Assembly (NCBI GenBank): GCA_029449245.1
Contig: JANATF010000001.1
Span: 1,054,001-1,118,000, forward strand
Direction: 5' to 3'
DNA length: 64,000 nucleotides
Origin: Mortierella alpina
Lineage: Eukaryota > Mortierellomycota > Mortierellomycetes > Mortierellales > Mortierellaceae
Positions within the stretch are counted from its first letter, which is position 1; every line of letters begins with the position of its first letter. Position numbers and translations under genes: made by a program. The notes under the pieces are model-generated. The model was not told the origin of the DNA. It saw nothing but the letters and a program-made list of their open reading frames with translations, and made no database searches. Shown in pieces: positions 36,361 through 47,731 of this stretch.

Positions 36361-38316
36361 TTGCACCTGTTGTTCTGCATGTCCTTGCTGGCCTCAGACA
36401 ACTCACGGCAACCATGCGCTCCACCCCGCTCCACTCTGCCGCCTTCTTCTGAGGACAGGCCTCCCCTTCCGCCAGGATGTGGCCGTCTGCTGCCCGAAGA
36501 ATGCCTGCAGGGCATCTTTGAGTGCCTCGCTCAAGAACTCCCGACCCTTCACTCGCTCCTTTTGGTCTCGAGAACGTTCTTCAGGGTCGCCCTTCCTTTC
36601 CTTTACGCAAGTCCATTCGATCTCCTCGAGTCGAATCTAGCCTGCTCTTCCCAGGAGCGGACTCGACGACATGCCTCGCTGCTCTATCTTCTCATGAACT
36701 GTTGCTCAGCATTTCAAGAGACCAAAGCGCCGTGCAGGCAGCAGAATCAACAAGCGCCGGATAAGAATCCTGACCCAGCGGGCATCTCTCACGATAGGCT
36801 TTGGAGAAACATCCCTCGAGTCAGCTCTACCTTTGAGGCTGACCACCGCTCTCTCATGACACCCTTGGTGGACTATCTCTCCGCCTATCGCCACTATCTT
36901 CTGTGCGTGAGTCTCTCACGCACCTTCCCGATCCTCTTTCCCAACCTCCAAAGTCATGTCGTTCCAGCTCAGGATCCTTTCCCAAACGACACGAACTCCC
37001 AGGCAAAGCCTTCATCCTCTCAAGGACACTCGACAACCATGACAATCACTATGTTTACCCGCAACGAAATCGAACGGACCATGCTGCAGCATCGACCAGA
37101 ACTCGTTCGAACCTTATCATTGCCCATCCAAAGGCTACAAGCTTTCCTGTCCGTCGGCCCAAAGCTTTCCAGCTTGGAACGTTTAGAGCTCTATGGCGTC
37201 AGCTGGGACTACGATCTGGATCCCGCCATCGAGTTTTTGCAAGAGCATACCAGGCTTTTTGGCACGATTCGAGAGTTCAAGATTGCGGGACCGAATGATG
37301 TCAGAGCACTTCAGAAACCTCGATTACATCGTATCTTGAAGACGATCAAGTATCCAAAGGTGATTGATCTGTCGAGGTATAGGGAGGCAACCAGGGATCT
37401 CAACTCGTTCGAACTCCAAAACGCGCATGGCCTGGAGCAACTGTTGTTCGACCTCGATTTTGGTGCTGGGTCTGGACCGACTGCGGTGTATGCGGCTGCG
37501 ATTGAAGCCGCAGACGCGATATCATTGCCGTCACCTGCGATGGCCACGAGCGTGTCCACTCTAGTTCAGAATGACCTCCCTGTCAAGGATCAAACTCTCG
37601 GCTTGATACAGCAGTGCGCCAGACTATCAACTCTACAGTTAGGCGTTCAGACTTCAACGGCATTCTCTTGGGCTGTGGACCGCTACAACTTTGATCCTCA
37701 GTCATTGCAGCAGCTCAGGATCCTCCATTTGTCCTCGCCTCGTACAGAGACAATCAAACAGGTGCTGGACGACTGTCTGTACGCGTTCCGGGATTCGCTC
37801 GAGGACGTCAAGGGCATCGCGTTGAAACTGTCTCCTGTTCCGTCACCCATCCCTTTTGGTTGGACGTGGCCCCTGCAACGCCTCTCTGTGCTGAGTCTTC
37901 AGGGCGAACTTGCCGTCTGGTTCGATCTCGAGTCCTTGAAGTTTTGCCCGAGGTTGACCGAGCTCTGCTTAGTGCTGTATCCGTATTCTCCACCTCAAGC
38001 AGATCATCTGGACAAGCTTGTCCTTGCTCCAGGACTGACAACACTGACATTAATGGGACGCTGTATCGTGACTGATACAACGATGCAGCATATCGGAGAG
38101 AAACTGGATAAACTGAAAAGGCTGGTTCTGGAGGGATGCCAGACGGATACGTTGACTGGAGAGGGTATGGTAACAGGACTTGACAAGATGCAGACCTTGA
38201 CAAAGGTCGAGATTGCACTCGGAGCCAGCATCGAGGCTGCTTTGAAGGAGTATCGCTTAAAGCGGCCAAGTTTAGAGATTGTTATGCGATCTGACGATTT
38301 GCTGCGGCATGAATGA
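36361..38316 (+). CDS. F-box protein with leucine-rich-repeat-like C-terminus
   Basis: Intronless, 651 residues. After a Ser/Pro-rich start, an F-box lies at about residues 43-85: LLPEECLQGIFECLAQELPT, then LHSLLLVSRTFFRVALPFLY, with the leucine spacing and the final LPFLYASPF typical of fungal F-boxes. The middle and C-terminal parts contain irregular leucine-rich segments (LSSLERLELYGVSWDYDLD, LTELCLVLYPYSPPQADHL, LTTLTLMGRCIVTD, LKRLVLEGCQTD), consistent with LRR-type substrate binding in an SCF ubiquitin ligase. Such genes form large, fast-evolving families in early-diverging fungi; no specific substrate can be named. ATG 36361 is first; a second in-frame ATG at 36379 is equally likely. 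Confidence 0.82.
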   Translation: MHLLFCMSLLASDNSRQPCAPPRSTLPPSSEDRPPLPPGCGRLLPEECLQGIFECLAQELPTLHSLLLVSRTFFRVALPFLYASPFDLLESNLACSSQERTRRHASLLYLLMNCCSAFQETKAPCRQQNQQAPDKNPDPAGISHDRLWRNIPRVSSTFEADHRSLMTPLVDYLSAYRHYLLCVSLSRTFPILFPNLQSHVVPAQDPFPNDTNSQAKPSSSQGHSTTMTITMFTRNEIERTMLQHRPELVRTLSLPIQRLQAFLSVGPKLSSLERLELYGVSWDYDLDPAIEFLQEHTRLFGTIREFKIAGPNDVRALQKPRLHRILKTIKYPKVIDLSRYREATRDLNSFELQNAHGLEQLLFDLDFGAGSGPTAVYAAAIEAADAISLPSPAMATSVSTLVQNDLPVKDQTLGLIQQCARLSTLQLGVQTSTAFSWAVDRYNFDPQSLQQLRILHLSSPRTETIKQVLDDCLYAFRDSLEDVKGIALKLSPVPSPIPFGWTWPLQRLSVLSLQGELAVWFDLESLKFCPRLTELCLVLYPYSPPQADHLDKLVLAPGLTTLTLMGRCIVTDTTMQHIGEKLDKLKRLVLEGCQTDTLTGEGMVTGLDKMQTLTKVEIALGASIEAALKEYRLKRPSLEIVMRSDDLLRHE

Positions 38317-38520
38317 TCGCGCACCTTTAGTCAACTGGCACCATATGGTCTACTACAACGCATCAACAAAAAAAAATGTTTTCGACATGGACTTTTGATC
38401 AGAGGTATCGTCACACTACGCGCCGCTTTTTGATGCAAGAGCCCTTGTTTGTCGGTTGACTTGCATAGAACAACTTTGGATATTGGTGGCGGTCAGTGTC
38501 TACCAAGCAGCATAGCAGCG

Positions 38521-38530
38521 TATAAAATAG
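38521..38530 (+). promoter_or_regulatory. TATA-like element of hydrolase 2
   Basis: TATAAAATAG, 83 bp before the ATG at 38604. Well placed for a core promoter. Confidence 0.55.
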
Positions 38531-38603
38531 CAATGGTTCTCCTCCTGCTTGTTCTCACAAAAACACCTTGTCTCCACGAAAAATACCATAGTTATCACCA
38601 CAA

Positions 38604-40436
38604 ATGAACACCTCTCAGTTTCACGATGTGCTTGAAAAAGCTCGCGTAGAATGCGGCATTGTCGGTATGAGCGTTGCTGTCCTCTACAAGGGTGATCTTG
38701 TATTCGCTGAGGGCTTTGGGAAGCGCAATCTGCAGGATCCGTTCACCGCTGAGGTATACATAGACGTAGACTACGTGACCTTACGATTCACTTCATATGT
38801 GCATTTCAGTGCTGACTATTGTGTCGTTTGCTGTTTCCAAAACACAAACCCAGACTTTAGCACCGATTGCCTCGCTTACAAAGGCATTCACCGCCGCTGC
38901 CATCGGAGAACTCGTAGCCGAGGGACTTTTGGACTGGGATCAGACTGCAGTCAACAAGTACCTGCCTGAGTTTCAAGTCAAGGACCCCGGGCTGACCTCT
39001 CAGTTGACCCTTGTTGACATGCTCTCTCATCGCACGGTACGACTACAAGATCTGACCCGCACAGCAGTATGATAAAGAGGGTACGTTGTATCCAGCCGCT
39101 TGTACGGAGATCATTTAACGCCTAACTCCTTCTTCTTGGTCTACATGGCATTCTCCATCCCCCACCTGTGATTACTTCAGGGTCTTCCCGAGCTTGACCT
39201 CGCTTGGTTTCAAAACCGTACCGCGAGACGGGATCTCATACATCGCCTGAGACACGTTGAGATGGACACCAAGCTGCGTTCCAAGTGCATGTACAACAAT
39301 GTGATGTACACCGTCGCTGCTGAAGCGGCCGCCCGCGTCTCGGGTATGTCTTACGAGCATCTCGTCAGGAACAAAATCTTGGCTCCGCTTGGACTGAACA
39401 GCTCGGGGTTCTCTCAGGCAGAACTCCGAACACACCCCAACCACTCCCGCCGCTTTGATGCTGCTTCGTTTGAGGATGCTCAGCAAGGTCGCTTCGAGAT
39501 GGGGGAGCTGCACATGCATATGGCAGATGCCCCTGCGGGAGACATGTTCTCCAACGTCCTGGACCTGGTTCGATGGGGGAGCACTATCCTGCACGGTGGC
39601 AAAATGGATGGCCAACAGCAGCAGCAGGTCTTGAATGAATCCAGTGTCAAAGAGATTCTGAGTGGTCAATCCTTCATGTCCCTCAACGGAACGCGCAGGT
39701 CAGCCGATTTCGCGCCCGTCGTAGCCTATGGCCTGGGTTGGATCCTGGACTCTTACAAGGGTCAGGTTGTGTATCGCCATGGTAAAAAAGAATTCCTATC
39801 ACCCAACGCATTTGAAACTCGAGGTATGAAAGGACGTTACTCAAAAGACATTTTTTTTTGAACATGTCTACCGTAGGTGGATCTAATCCTGGCTTTCGCT
39901 CGAACCTGGCTCTGTTCCCAGATCGAGACCTGGTCATTGCCCACCTTGCCAACGTCAACGTGACTGGGCTTCCCGATTGTCTGCCGTACTATATAGCAGA
40001 TGAGCTGCTTGGCTTGCCAAAGACCCAAGAGTGGATGGAGCTTGCAGTGAGCAAGACACAGAATATGTACAGGACCCTGGCCACCTTGGCTCAGCCGGAA
40101 TTGCCTGCCAAGAGCATGGACAGGCCTCCGACGCTTGACTTGGAAGAGTTCCTGGGAGAGTACTGGCATCCAGTTCATGGTGATGTATCGATCCAACTTG
40201 GCGAAAAGAAGACGCTTGTCTTTCATATGAGATCGTTTAGGTCCGAGATGATCCACCACGACTTGAATGTGTTTGGTCTGGTACTTAGTGACTTTGCGCT
40301 CAAACTTGGTGCTACCGTCCACTTCCAGACGGGCGTCCTTGACAAGGTGATGGGATTCAGAGCTCAGGTAGCGGACATGGTCGAGGGGGTGCTGGAGTTT
40401 ACAAAGAAAGATGGTAAGGATCTTGTGGAGGAATAA
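38604..40436 (+). CDS. serine beta-lactamase-like hydrolase (paralogue 2)
   Basis: Paralogue of the hydrolase at 18983-20824. Four exons (38604-38753, 38854-39036, 39181-39781, 39877-40436) give 497 residues. S-x-x-K is present as SLTK (Ser57, Lys60), Y-x-N as YNN (Tyr149, Asn151), and GGSNPGF after the last intron. All three introns fall at positions and phases identical to paralogue 1 (after PFTAE, after SHRT, inside RHG). The C-terminal extension with LEEFLGEYWHPVHGDVSIQL resembles DUF3471. No signal peptide; intracellular esterase or peptidase activity is the likely role, substrate unknown. It is transcribed away from paralogue 1, about 18 kb off. A poly-A signal AATAAA overlaps the stop. 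Confidence 0.88.
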
Positions 40437-40929
40437 AAAAGGAATGAAGGGCCGTGAGAGGGCATGGCTGTCGTAGCTTGTTCATCCACGTTCATCAATC
40501 AAAAGCACCTTCTGAGGATCAGACTGATATGGTGCTGAAATTGTGCTGCATGATGCACTAGAGCAAATATGTATTGGTAAACGCGTGGGTAGAAACACTA
40601 GTCTTTTGTTGATTCCTTTCTGTCAAAGCCCTTGATGACCGCCGGTCCGGCAAGCCTTCTCCTGGTGTGCTGTATCGTTGTACGGCAGTACCCGCCATAA
40701 GGCACCTTGGAACTACGTGTGCTGTTGAACGCCATCCCTCGCTTGACCAATTACTCGCTGTCGATAGTGAGAAAACTGCAGGTTGAAAAGGATATTTGTC
40801 GCGAAGTCATATCTATCTTTCGTTGTAAAAAGGCAAAGGACCGTCAGAGAACTGTATTACAGAAGCTTGCAGCGCATCCATCCACCTTTTGAGATTCGAG
40901 ACTATCAACAACAAAAATATATAGGAAAA
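40437..40929. other. intergenic between hydrolase 2 and ~200-bp repeat array
   Basis: About 490 bp with no recognisable gene or repeat. A short open frame (40707-40892) has no family match. Confidence 0.4.
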
Positions 40930-41950
40930 TGGGGTCGCAGCCCGCTGGCGAGCAACGGTCCCCGATACTACCTTGAGCATACCAGCCCACTGGCGTGCAG
41001 CGTGCTCATGCCTGACCGGCATCTCTTTAGAACAAAGAGTACAAGGATCCAGACCCTTGAGAGGGTCCTTCGCACCCTCGCTCAGCCGGTCAAGACATAT
41101 TCATACATCAAACACATTCAATGGCATAACTGTAGGGCCCGCTGGCGATCAACGGTTCCCGATACTACCTTGAGCATACCAGCCCACTGGCGTGCAGCGT
41201 GCTCATGCCTGGCCGGCATCTCTTTAGAACAAAGAGTACAAGGATCCAGACCCTTGAGAAGGTCCTTCGCACCCTCGCTCAGCCGGTCAAGACATATTCA
41301 TATATACATCAAACACATTCAATGGCATAACAATAGGGCCCGCTGGCGAGCAACGGTCCCCGATACTACCTTGAGCATACCAGCCCACTGGCGTGCAGCG
41401 TGCTCATGCCTGGCCGGCATCTCTTTAGAACAAAGAGTACAAGGATCCAGACCCCAGAGGAGGCCCTTCGCACCCTTGCTCAGCCGGTCAAGACATATCC
41501 AACATGTTCATATTCATTAACAGCAAAAGGGGTGTCAGCCCACTGGCGTGCAACGGTCCCCGATACTACCTTGAGCATACCAGCCCACTGGCGTGCAGCG
41601 TGCTCATGCCTGGCCGGCATCTCTTTAGAACAAAGAGTACAAGGATCCAGACCCCAGAGAGAGAGTCCTTCGCACCCTTGCTCAGCCCCAGGCGGACAAG
41701 ACATATTCAATATAGCAATCGAGTTTACCTTAGACAATACCAGCCCACTGGCGTGCAGCATGCCTGCCTGGCGGTCTCTTGCAATGAAAAACTCATCACA
41801 AGAGCAAAATGGACTGAAGGAGCGAACACAACAGCCAAGGATGACAGGCCTGTGACTGAGTCACTAGGATGAGCCAGACCCCCTGGCGTACAGCTTCATC
41901 CCGTTACATTGCCAGCCCACTGGCGTACAACAATGCCGGCAGCGCATCTG
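40930..41950 (+). repeat. tandem array of a ~200-bp repeat, four good copies plus degenerate ones
   Basis: The landmark CCAGCCCACTGGCGTGCAGC occurs at 40982, 41179, 41380 and 41580 (spacings 197, 201, 200), then in decayed form at 41740 and 41912. Each full unit holds two versions of a GCCCRCTGGCG box (GCCCGCTGGCGAGCAACGG and GCCCACTGGCGTGCAGCG), the block CTTTAGAACAAAGAGTACAA, and CGCACCCTCGCTCAGCCGG. CCAGCCCACTGG is itself a small inverted repeat. The array ends about 200 bp before the next gene's ATG. Open frames through it (up to 245 codons) reflect the repetition. Confidence 0.9.
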
Positions 41951-42146
41951 GTTGAAGAGATGCATGCAAGGGACCCTCAATGTTCGCGAATCTTGTTTAT
42001 TTTATGTTTCAAACGCGTCGAATTCGACGTCACCGTTTTGAGTTGGGAATGTGTGCCTGCTCAGACACGTTCCCTTATTGCACATTCGTGCCTGAGCTTT
42101 CCAGCCCATGAAGGTGTGAGCAGTATCATCACCATCCAACTACACA

Positions 42147-44347
42147 ATGACAATAACGCCAGATTACATCGATCGCCAGTGTGACGAAGAGGAATGGGTA
42201 GACCACACGACAGGGCTCCACCCATTCTTCGCTAAAAACAAGCCGCTCTCATGGACAGCTGAATGTTTTTTAGAATCGCACCCGGATGAATTTGAAGAGT
42301 TGGTTGAGGGCCTTCGGATACTTAGCAAACGGAAGTGGACGTTTGCAAACTGCTGCCGTTTGCTTCATCAACTATACAATAGCGATGATACCAGGCACAA
42401 GGTTCGTCTTTGGAGAGCACAACGCGCTTGCTCTACACAAAAAGAGATTGCCAAGACGAACACGCGCCAGGGGTTATATCGAGACATTGAAGATGAGGAA
42501 GAGGAAGCCAACAAGCGCAGGCGCGTTCAAGGTGACGCTTCACCAGAGGATGTGTCAGGCAGCCAAGAGACTAACCTTTCGTACCTCTGGGGGCCTTCTG
42601 ATAATGAAGGTATTGTCATTGGTTCTGGATGTTCGACTGGCAGTTTGTCGCGACCTGCATCACCTACTTGTGCATCACGAACCCCATCTCCCGAGTCAGC
42701 AAACCGGGCCGCGTTGCCCATTCCGACTGCCGAACCGCGCTCAACGAGACCTGTACGATCATGTCGGAACATTCCTAAGATTGTACTTGACCTAAGTGAC
42801 TTTCAACCTTCTGATATCACCGATTATACAGTCGAAGAACCTGCGAGCGAGGCGTCAAGCTTCCATCTTACTCAAGAAGAACCCCAGTATCTTCAAGGTC
42901 CCGGCAGGCTGGACTCGGCAATTGAAGCCCATTGGATCACCAATGGCAACGATATCAGCATACGCCTCATGCGCTATCGAGATTTCTGTGTGTCCAACAA
43001 CCACAGTTTACTTTCAACAGCAGCTGCACTGTATGTGTCTAAATGCTCGTGTAGAATGATGGATGTACAATTTAAAGCATGGCGACTGATTAGATTACAA
43101 CAACCTTGCATATTCAATAGCTCCATCAACTTTATTTTCCTCTTTGAGAATGAGGATCAAGTCGGAGGACTCATTGACGAGATGCGAGACGCCTCGTGGT
43201 CGGCTATTTGGCGCCATCTCGGACCACCCGTGATAGAGGCGCTCCCAGATCCTATCATACTTGAGACGCATGCCTGGGCGCGACGCGCAAGCTCCAGTTC
43301 ATATCGTCAATTTGTGCAGGACCTCAATGCCGACCCTCCAGGATCCACACTCTTACGGCGCGTTCTTCAGAACTATGCCAATTGCAATGAACTGTGGAAA
43401 AGTTCCTGTACCAATGAGGCCACCTACGTCAAGAACGTGATCTCTCCTTGCCTGGACGCCCTGTTTCCTGAGATCCCCCATGCCATGGTTGCTTGGTACA
43501 TGTCGTGGTCATATTCGTTGTAGGTAAATATCGTCCCAGTGAATGACTTTGAGATCTGACTCCAAACCTCAACTAATAATTATAGGGACAGCAAGCTGGA
43601 TGATTCACGAAGCAACAGGCGACTGGAACCAGATTATCTAGTTTCCACCAACATGCGGGGCATAAACTACACCGTTCTCAACATTGAGGTAAAAACTCCT
43701 CGTAACAATGGCAGGGGCCAAATCTGGGATGATGTTGCTAAGCTGGGCAACGAGATGAAGTTGTGTCTCGACACGATTTTGACACTGGGACCATCTCAGC
43801 CAGTTGTTGTCCAAGGCATAGTAGTCAAGGGTACGTTTCTTTTCACAATCGCGTTATACTCTGTCTGATATCTCTTTGCGTTGGCCACTTATACTCGTTT
43901 CATTTTATACTCTATGCTCAGGGGACACCTTGTCTGTATACCGACTATGGTTGGAGTCGGAGGGCGTCTATACGATGAGGTTGTTTGCGAGTTGCACTAT
44001 CTGCTCGCACAGCTCTGGCTTATTCCCCCTGTGCAGGATGTTGGAGATCTTACAGGCGGTCAAGGTATGTATATACTTTTGGCAAAAAAAAAAGCATTGG
44101 CGACGCTCTCGCGCTCACATAAGGCGTCTCCTGATGGTGGGTGGTATGTTGCTGCTCATTCTCGTTTCCTCTGACCCACCCTGTTCTCATGCGTTATTGT
44201 TTTCACGCCTACTTCCTGCAGGAGCTCGCAGCTGCCACCATCCAACACATCAGGGACACCGTAATCGAGCCAGGTAAACCGGCCATCCCAGCATCTTGGA
44301 TGCGGCCATCCTTTAACAAACCTATTTATGAGATGATATCCATATAG
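42147..44347 (+). CDS. unknown protein with PD-(D/E)XK nuclease-like core
   Basis: Four exons (42147-43519, 43586-43830, 43922-44064, 44222-44347) give 628 residues with no stop when joined. N-terminus: a helical segment with HPFFAKNKPLSWTAECFLE and KRKWTFANCCRLLHQLYN. Then a long low-complexity region with a basic cluster (NKRRR, a possible nuclear signal), Ser/Pro-rich stretches and RPVRSCRNIPKIVLDLS. Then a mostly helical middle. From about 440 the sequence reads LEPDYLVS (Asp474), a strand, then LNIEVKTPRN (Glu492, Lys494). The order D, about 17 residues, E-x-K is the signature of the PD-(D/E)XK restriction-endonuclease-like fold. A helix (IWDDVAKLGNEMKLCLDTIL) follows, as that fold expects. 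I recall similar long proteins as multicopy, unannotated families in Mortierella and relatives. Function is not known; nuclease activity is inferred only. Confidence 0.62.
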
Positions 44348-45398
44348 TTGATAATACAATAATACAATCTCTTGCTTCACTTGATTTGCTATCAACTTGA
44401 TGCTTTTGTTCAGAGCTACATCCGCTCATTAATGATCTCTGAGTCTCGTCGATATTGCAACGCTAGTCTAAAGGACGCATAGGCCAGTAGTATATTCATA
44501 CTAGGATTTCTGTCCTCTATAGCTGTACGCCGGTCCTGCTATAAAAAGACTGAATTACGGTGCTCTCAATCTCATACGGTCGAGACGTCCAATCTATGAT
44601 ATGATAGCCATATCTCTCGCCAGTGATCTATGTCAATGCGAGCACCAACCTTTTTCTTTTCGGCATATTGACGCCCTGTCCTGGAACTCGTCAATGTTAA
44701 CTGGTTTCGCTGATGAAATATGAGTGACACCATGGCTCTCTCAGCAAAGCATATTAGCATATTGCTTGCAAGCATTGGTTCATCTTCGCTTTACCCCGCA
44801 CGCTGAGGACAATGACAGAAACAAGTGGAAGAAGAAAATCCCTCAAAGACCGTGCCTCAATGATCAAAGTTGCTTGGCTACGTGCATTCTGCGGTGCCAG
44901 CGTGTATCTCTATCTAGGTGAGCGGACCGTAATGCTGTTTCTGTCAGCCAAGGCTCTCTGTGTGGCGTTTGTCAGTTTTTGGCATTCTCAAGCGACGCGA
45001 CACGAACAGCTCTACTGGCCTCCTTCCATATACGTGCTGGACATGGCTTCAAAGGTCTCTAGTCATTGCGACCATTGTCTCGTTGATAATCGCGTCTTCG
45101 AACCCACCATATCAGAGCCTGTCAGCAACTGAATGCTAAGACTTTTGCTTAACTTCTGTTCACCGATCCACCACCTGGATCCATGCATAGGCTTGGATCC
45201 TCATCCATCTTTAGAATCACGACACCATGGGTGTTCTGATGAGGTCCAGCTCGTTTAGCCGAAGAGACCTGACGCATGGAGAATCGCTTTCTTATAAAAA
45301 GGATGAGAACGCTCAAGTCATTTTTTTTCCTCAGACCATCTTCATCGTCTTCCACTTACACTGCAACCCAGAGAAAACAAGCAAGCAAGCAAGCAAGA
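44348..45398. other. intergenic upstream of chitinase-like gene
   Basis: 1.05 kb. No recognisable gene; a 106-codon open frame at 44812-45132 has no family match. Core promoter features are near the right end (listed separately). Confidence 0.45.
45293..45300 (+). promoter_or_regulatory. TATA-like element of the chitinase-like gene
   Basis: TATAAAAA, about 106 bp before the ATG at 45399, followed by a leader with a short run of AAGC repeats directly before the start. Confidence 0.55.
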
Positions 45399-47731
45399 AT
45401 GCGTCTGACTACTGCTATCCTTTCCGTGGCTTCGGCTGCACTCCTCGCCTGCTCCTCCACACAGGCGGCCGACCCTGTCGTCGGTGGCTACGTTCTGATT
45501 AGACCCGATGAGGGACAAGCCAAGCTCAAGGCCCTTGCCGACAACGCTGCGACCATTCCCATCAACCGGCTCTACCTGTCCTTTGCGCGTCCTGGTATGG
45601 TCTATCTTCCCAACTCGAATACTCTTGAGCACGTTGGCTTGAACTACGCCAAAGGTGGTGATTTTGGATTTGCCGACCTCAAGGCGAACATCCACAAGCT
45701 CCAGAGTGCGGGTGTTGAGGTCTTTTTGTCTGCTGGAGGCTGGAACTATGGATGCTTCCCTGTAAGTTGTCTCTTTCATGCCAGCGGTAGAGAACTGTAG
45801 CCTTTGATTCCAGAATTCTCATATTGTGTCTGCTACATTGTCGACAGTACGCCTACACTTACTACTCGGTCGGTGGCTACGGCGAAACCACTCCCAACTA
45901 CTACAAGATCAAAGAGTTCGGCACTCTCAGTGATTGTACTGAAGCCAACATGTGGTGCTACACCTGCGAGCCCAAGAGTGAGAACACTGGTTTGGCCGAC
46001 TTTGACATTTTCCCTGAGCCTGAGTATTCGGAGACCTGGAAGCAGGCTCAAGCTTACATCATCAACCTTAGTGCTCAAGCTGGAAAGGAGAAGCCCGTCT
46101 ACCACCCAGAAATCGTTCCAGGTAACGCGCCTGCTTTGTTGAGGACTCTTGACAAATTGTGTTGAGGTTGCTAGGTTGCTCATCGTTTTTTTTCAACATG
46201 CGACTCAAATGAACGGTGGTGTATTGCTTAGGCCAAGAGTACACTGACCCCAAGCACAATCTGACGATCAATGTGCCTGGTAACAACTACTACTTGACGC
46301 AGAAGCGCAATCCTTACCAGGACTTGGTCCTTCTGGGCAGGGATCTCAACCTGACAGGCATTGATATCGGTGAGAAACCTCTCTTGCTTCTTCTCTGTTG
46401 GGCTTTGGCTGATATCTCACGCTAACTAGCCACTCTCGTGGATACTCTTATTCTGATGTAACAAATTCACAGACTACGAGGAGATGTGGCACGCTGACAT
46501 GTTCAAGACCGTGGTCGGAGCGGCCACTGGCCCATTCCTTTCTCACCAGACCGTGTACAAGTACGCTACGATCATGAAAGATGTTCAGATCAATATCCAG
46601 AAACTGGCACCCAAGTTGAAGCTGGCAACTGCCGCCGCCGTCACAGGCGGCATGGCAGAGACGCAGCTTTGGTGGGGCGGTAATCTCAAGAACGTTTGGT
46701 ACAATGTTAACAAGTTCTTCCCTGAGGTAACTTTTTTCTTGCAGTTTTGCAGATCGTACAAAGGCCACCAGAAAGACTAGATGTTGACAGACTTTTTTAT
46801 CTTCTTTTGCTGCCTTGACCTGTAGGTTTACAAGGCCATTTCCAGCAGTGGTGGCGTAAATGTTATGAGCTACGATGTCTCGAGTGCCATCAACGAGTGC
46901 CCCAATGGAAAAGAGAGCTGCCCCTTGAGCAAGCAGGTTGACTATTACATGAACTCGTTCAGCCAGAACAACATGGAAGCCAACGTCGGTTACGAAATCG
47001 GTATTCCTGCCTACCCAGCCCCTGATCACGATCCCCAGCATCAATTGCCCTTGAACCAGAATGAGCTGAGCGCCATCTTGCAAAAATATGGAAGCAAGGG
47101 TGGTTTCTTCTGGGAACTTTACAAGGCTCCAGGTGCTGCCAGTAACGTGGATGCCACGTCTGCTGCTCAGCAAATCTGCAAGGCTGCTCTGGGTGCCAAC
47201 ACACCTCGCTGCTCGGGTGTGATCCCTCAGCCTGGTGATGGCCCTCGCACTGTTTCCTCTGCCCCTGTTGTCAAGCCGACCTCTGCCCCTGTTGTCAAGC
47301 CCACCTCTGCCCCTGTGGTCAAGCCAACCTCTGTGCCTGTGATCAAGCCGACCAAGGCCACGACAGTGTCCTCGTCGGGTCCCCAGCCAACGACTGGTGC
47401 CAAGTGCTCTGCGCCCGCGTGGGCTGCTGGCAAGAAGTATGTACGTGGTGACCGCGTTCAGTTCCAGGGTCGAGAGTTCCAGCTTCAGTGGGACATGAAC
47501 GGAGCCTCGCCAGCTGAGGGCGGTGGATGGAAGCAGGTGGACATCTGTGCGGCTGGAGGAGTGTGTGCTGTGACTGAAGCGTGGGATCAGTCCAAGATTT
47601 ACAATGCCGGTGCCACGGCGTTGTATCAGTCGTACATCTACACGGCCCAGTGGTATTCCCAGGGCATCAAGCCCGCGGACTCTACTGCCTGGACCAAGGG
47701 CGAGAGGTGCAATGCTGCCAAGCGCCGCTAG
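45399..47731 (+). CDS. secreted GH18 chitinase-like enzyme with two chitin-binding modules
   Basis: Five exons (45399-45761, 45848-46121, 46232-46369, 46473-46726, 46826-47731) give 644 residues. Signal peptide 1-23 (MRLTTAILSVASAALLACSS, then TQA). The GH18 barrel starts PVVGGYVLIRP; VEVFLSAGGWNYG is the SxGG strand, and the acid/base strand reads TGIDIDYEE. The usual DxxDxDxE motif keeps D-x-D-x-E, but its first Asp is Thr. Between SxGG and the catalytic strand lies an unusually long segment (about 125 residues) with CTEANMWCYTCEPK. MSYD and the end GGFFWELYKAP fit GH18. A linker holds three APVVKPTS repeats. Two C-terminal modules (about 540-583 and 595-636, each with an aromatic W...Y pattern around AW..GKKYVRGDRVQFQG and AWDQSKIYNAGATALYQ) are CBM5/12-like. 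Probably extracellular, wall remodelling or nutrition. Confidence 0.86.

Noticed and set aside
40783-41520. 245-codon frame through the 200-bp array
   Set aside because: Openness reflects tandem repetition of a stop-free stretch; unit length is not a constant multiple of three.
44812-45132. 106-codon frame before the chitinase gene
   Set aside because: Unrecognised, no signal peptide, no conserved pattern; insufficient to call.
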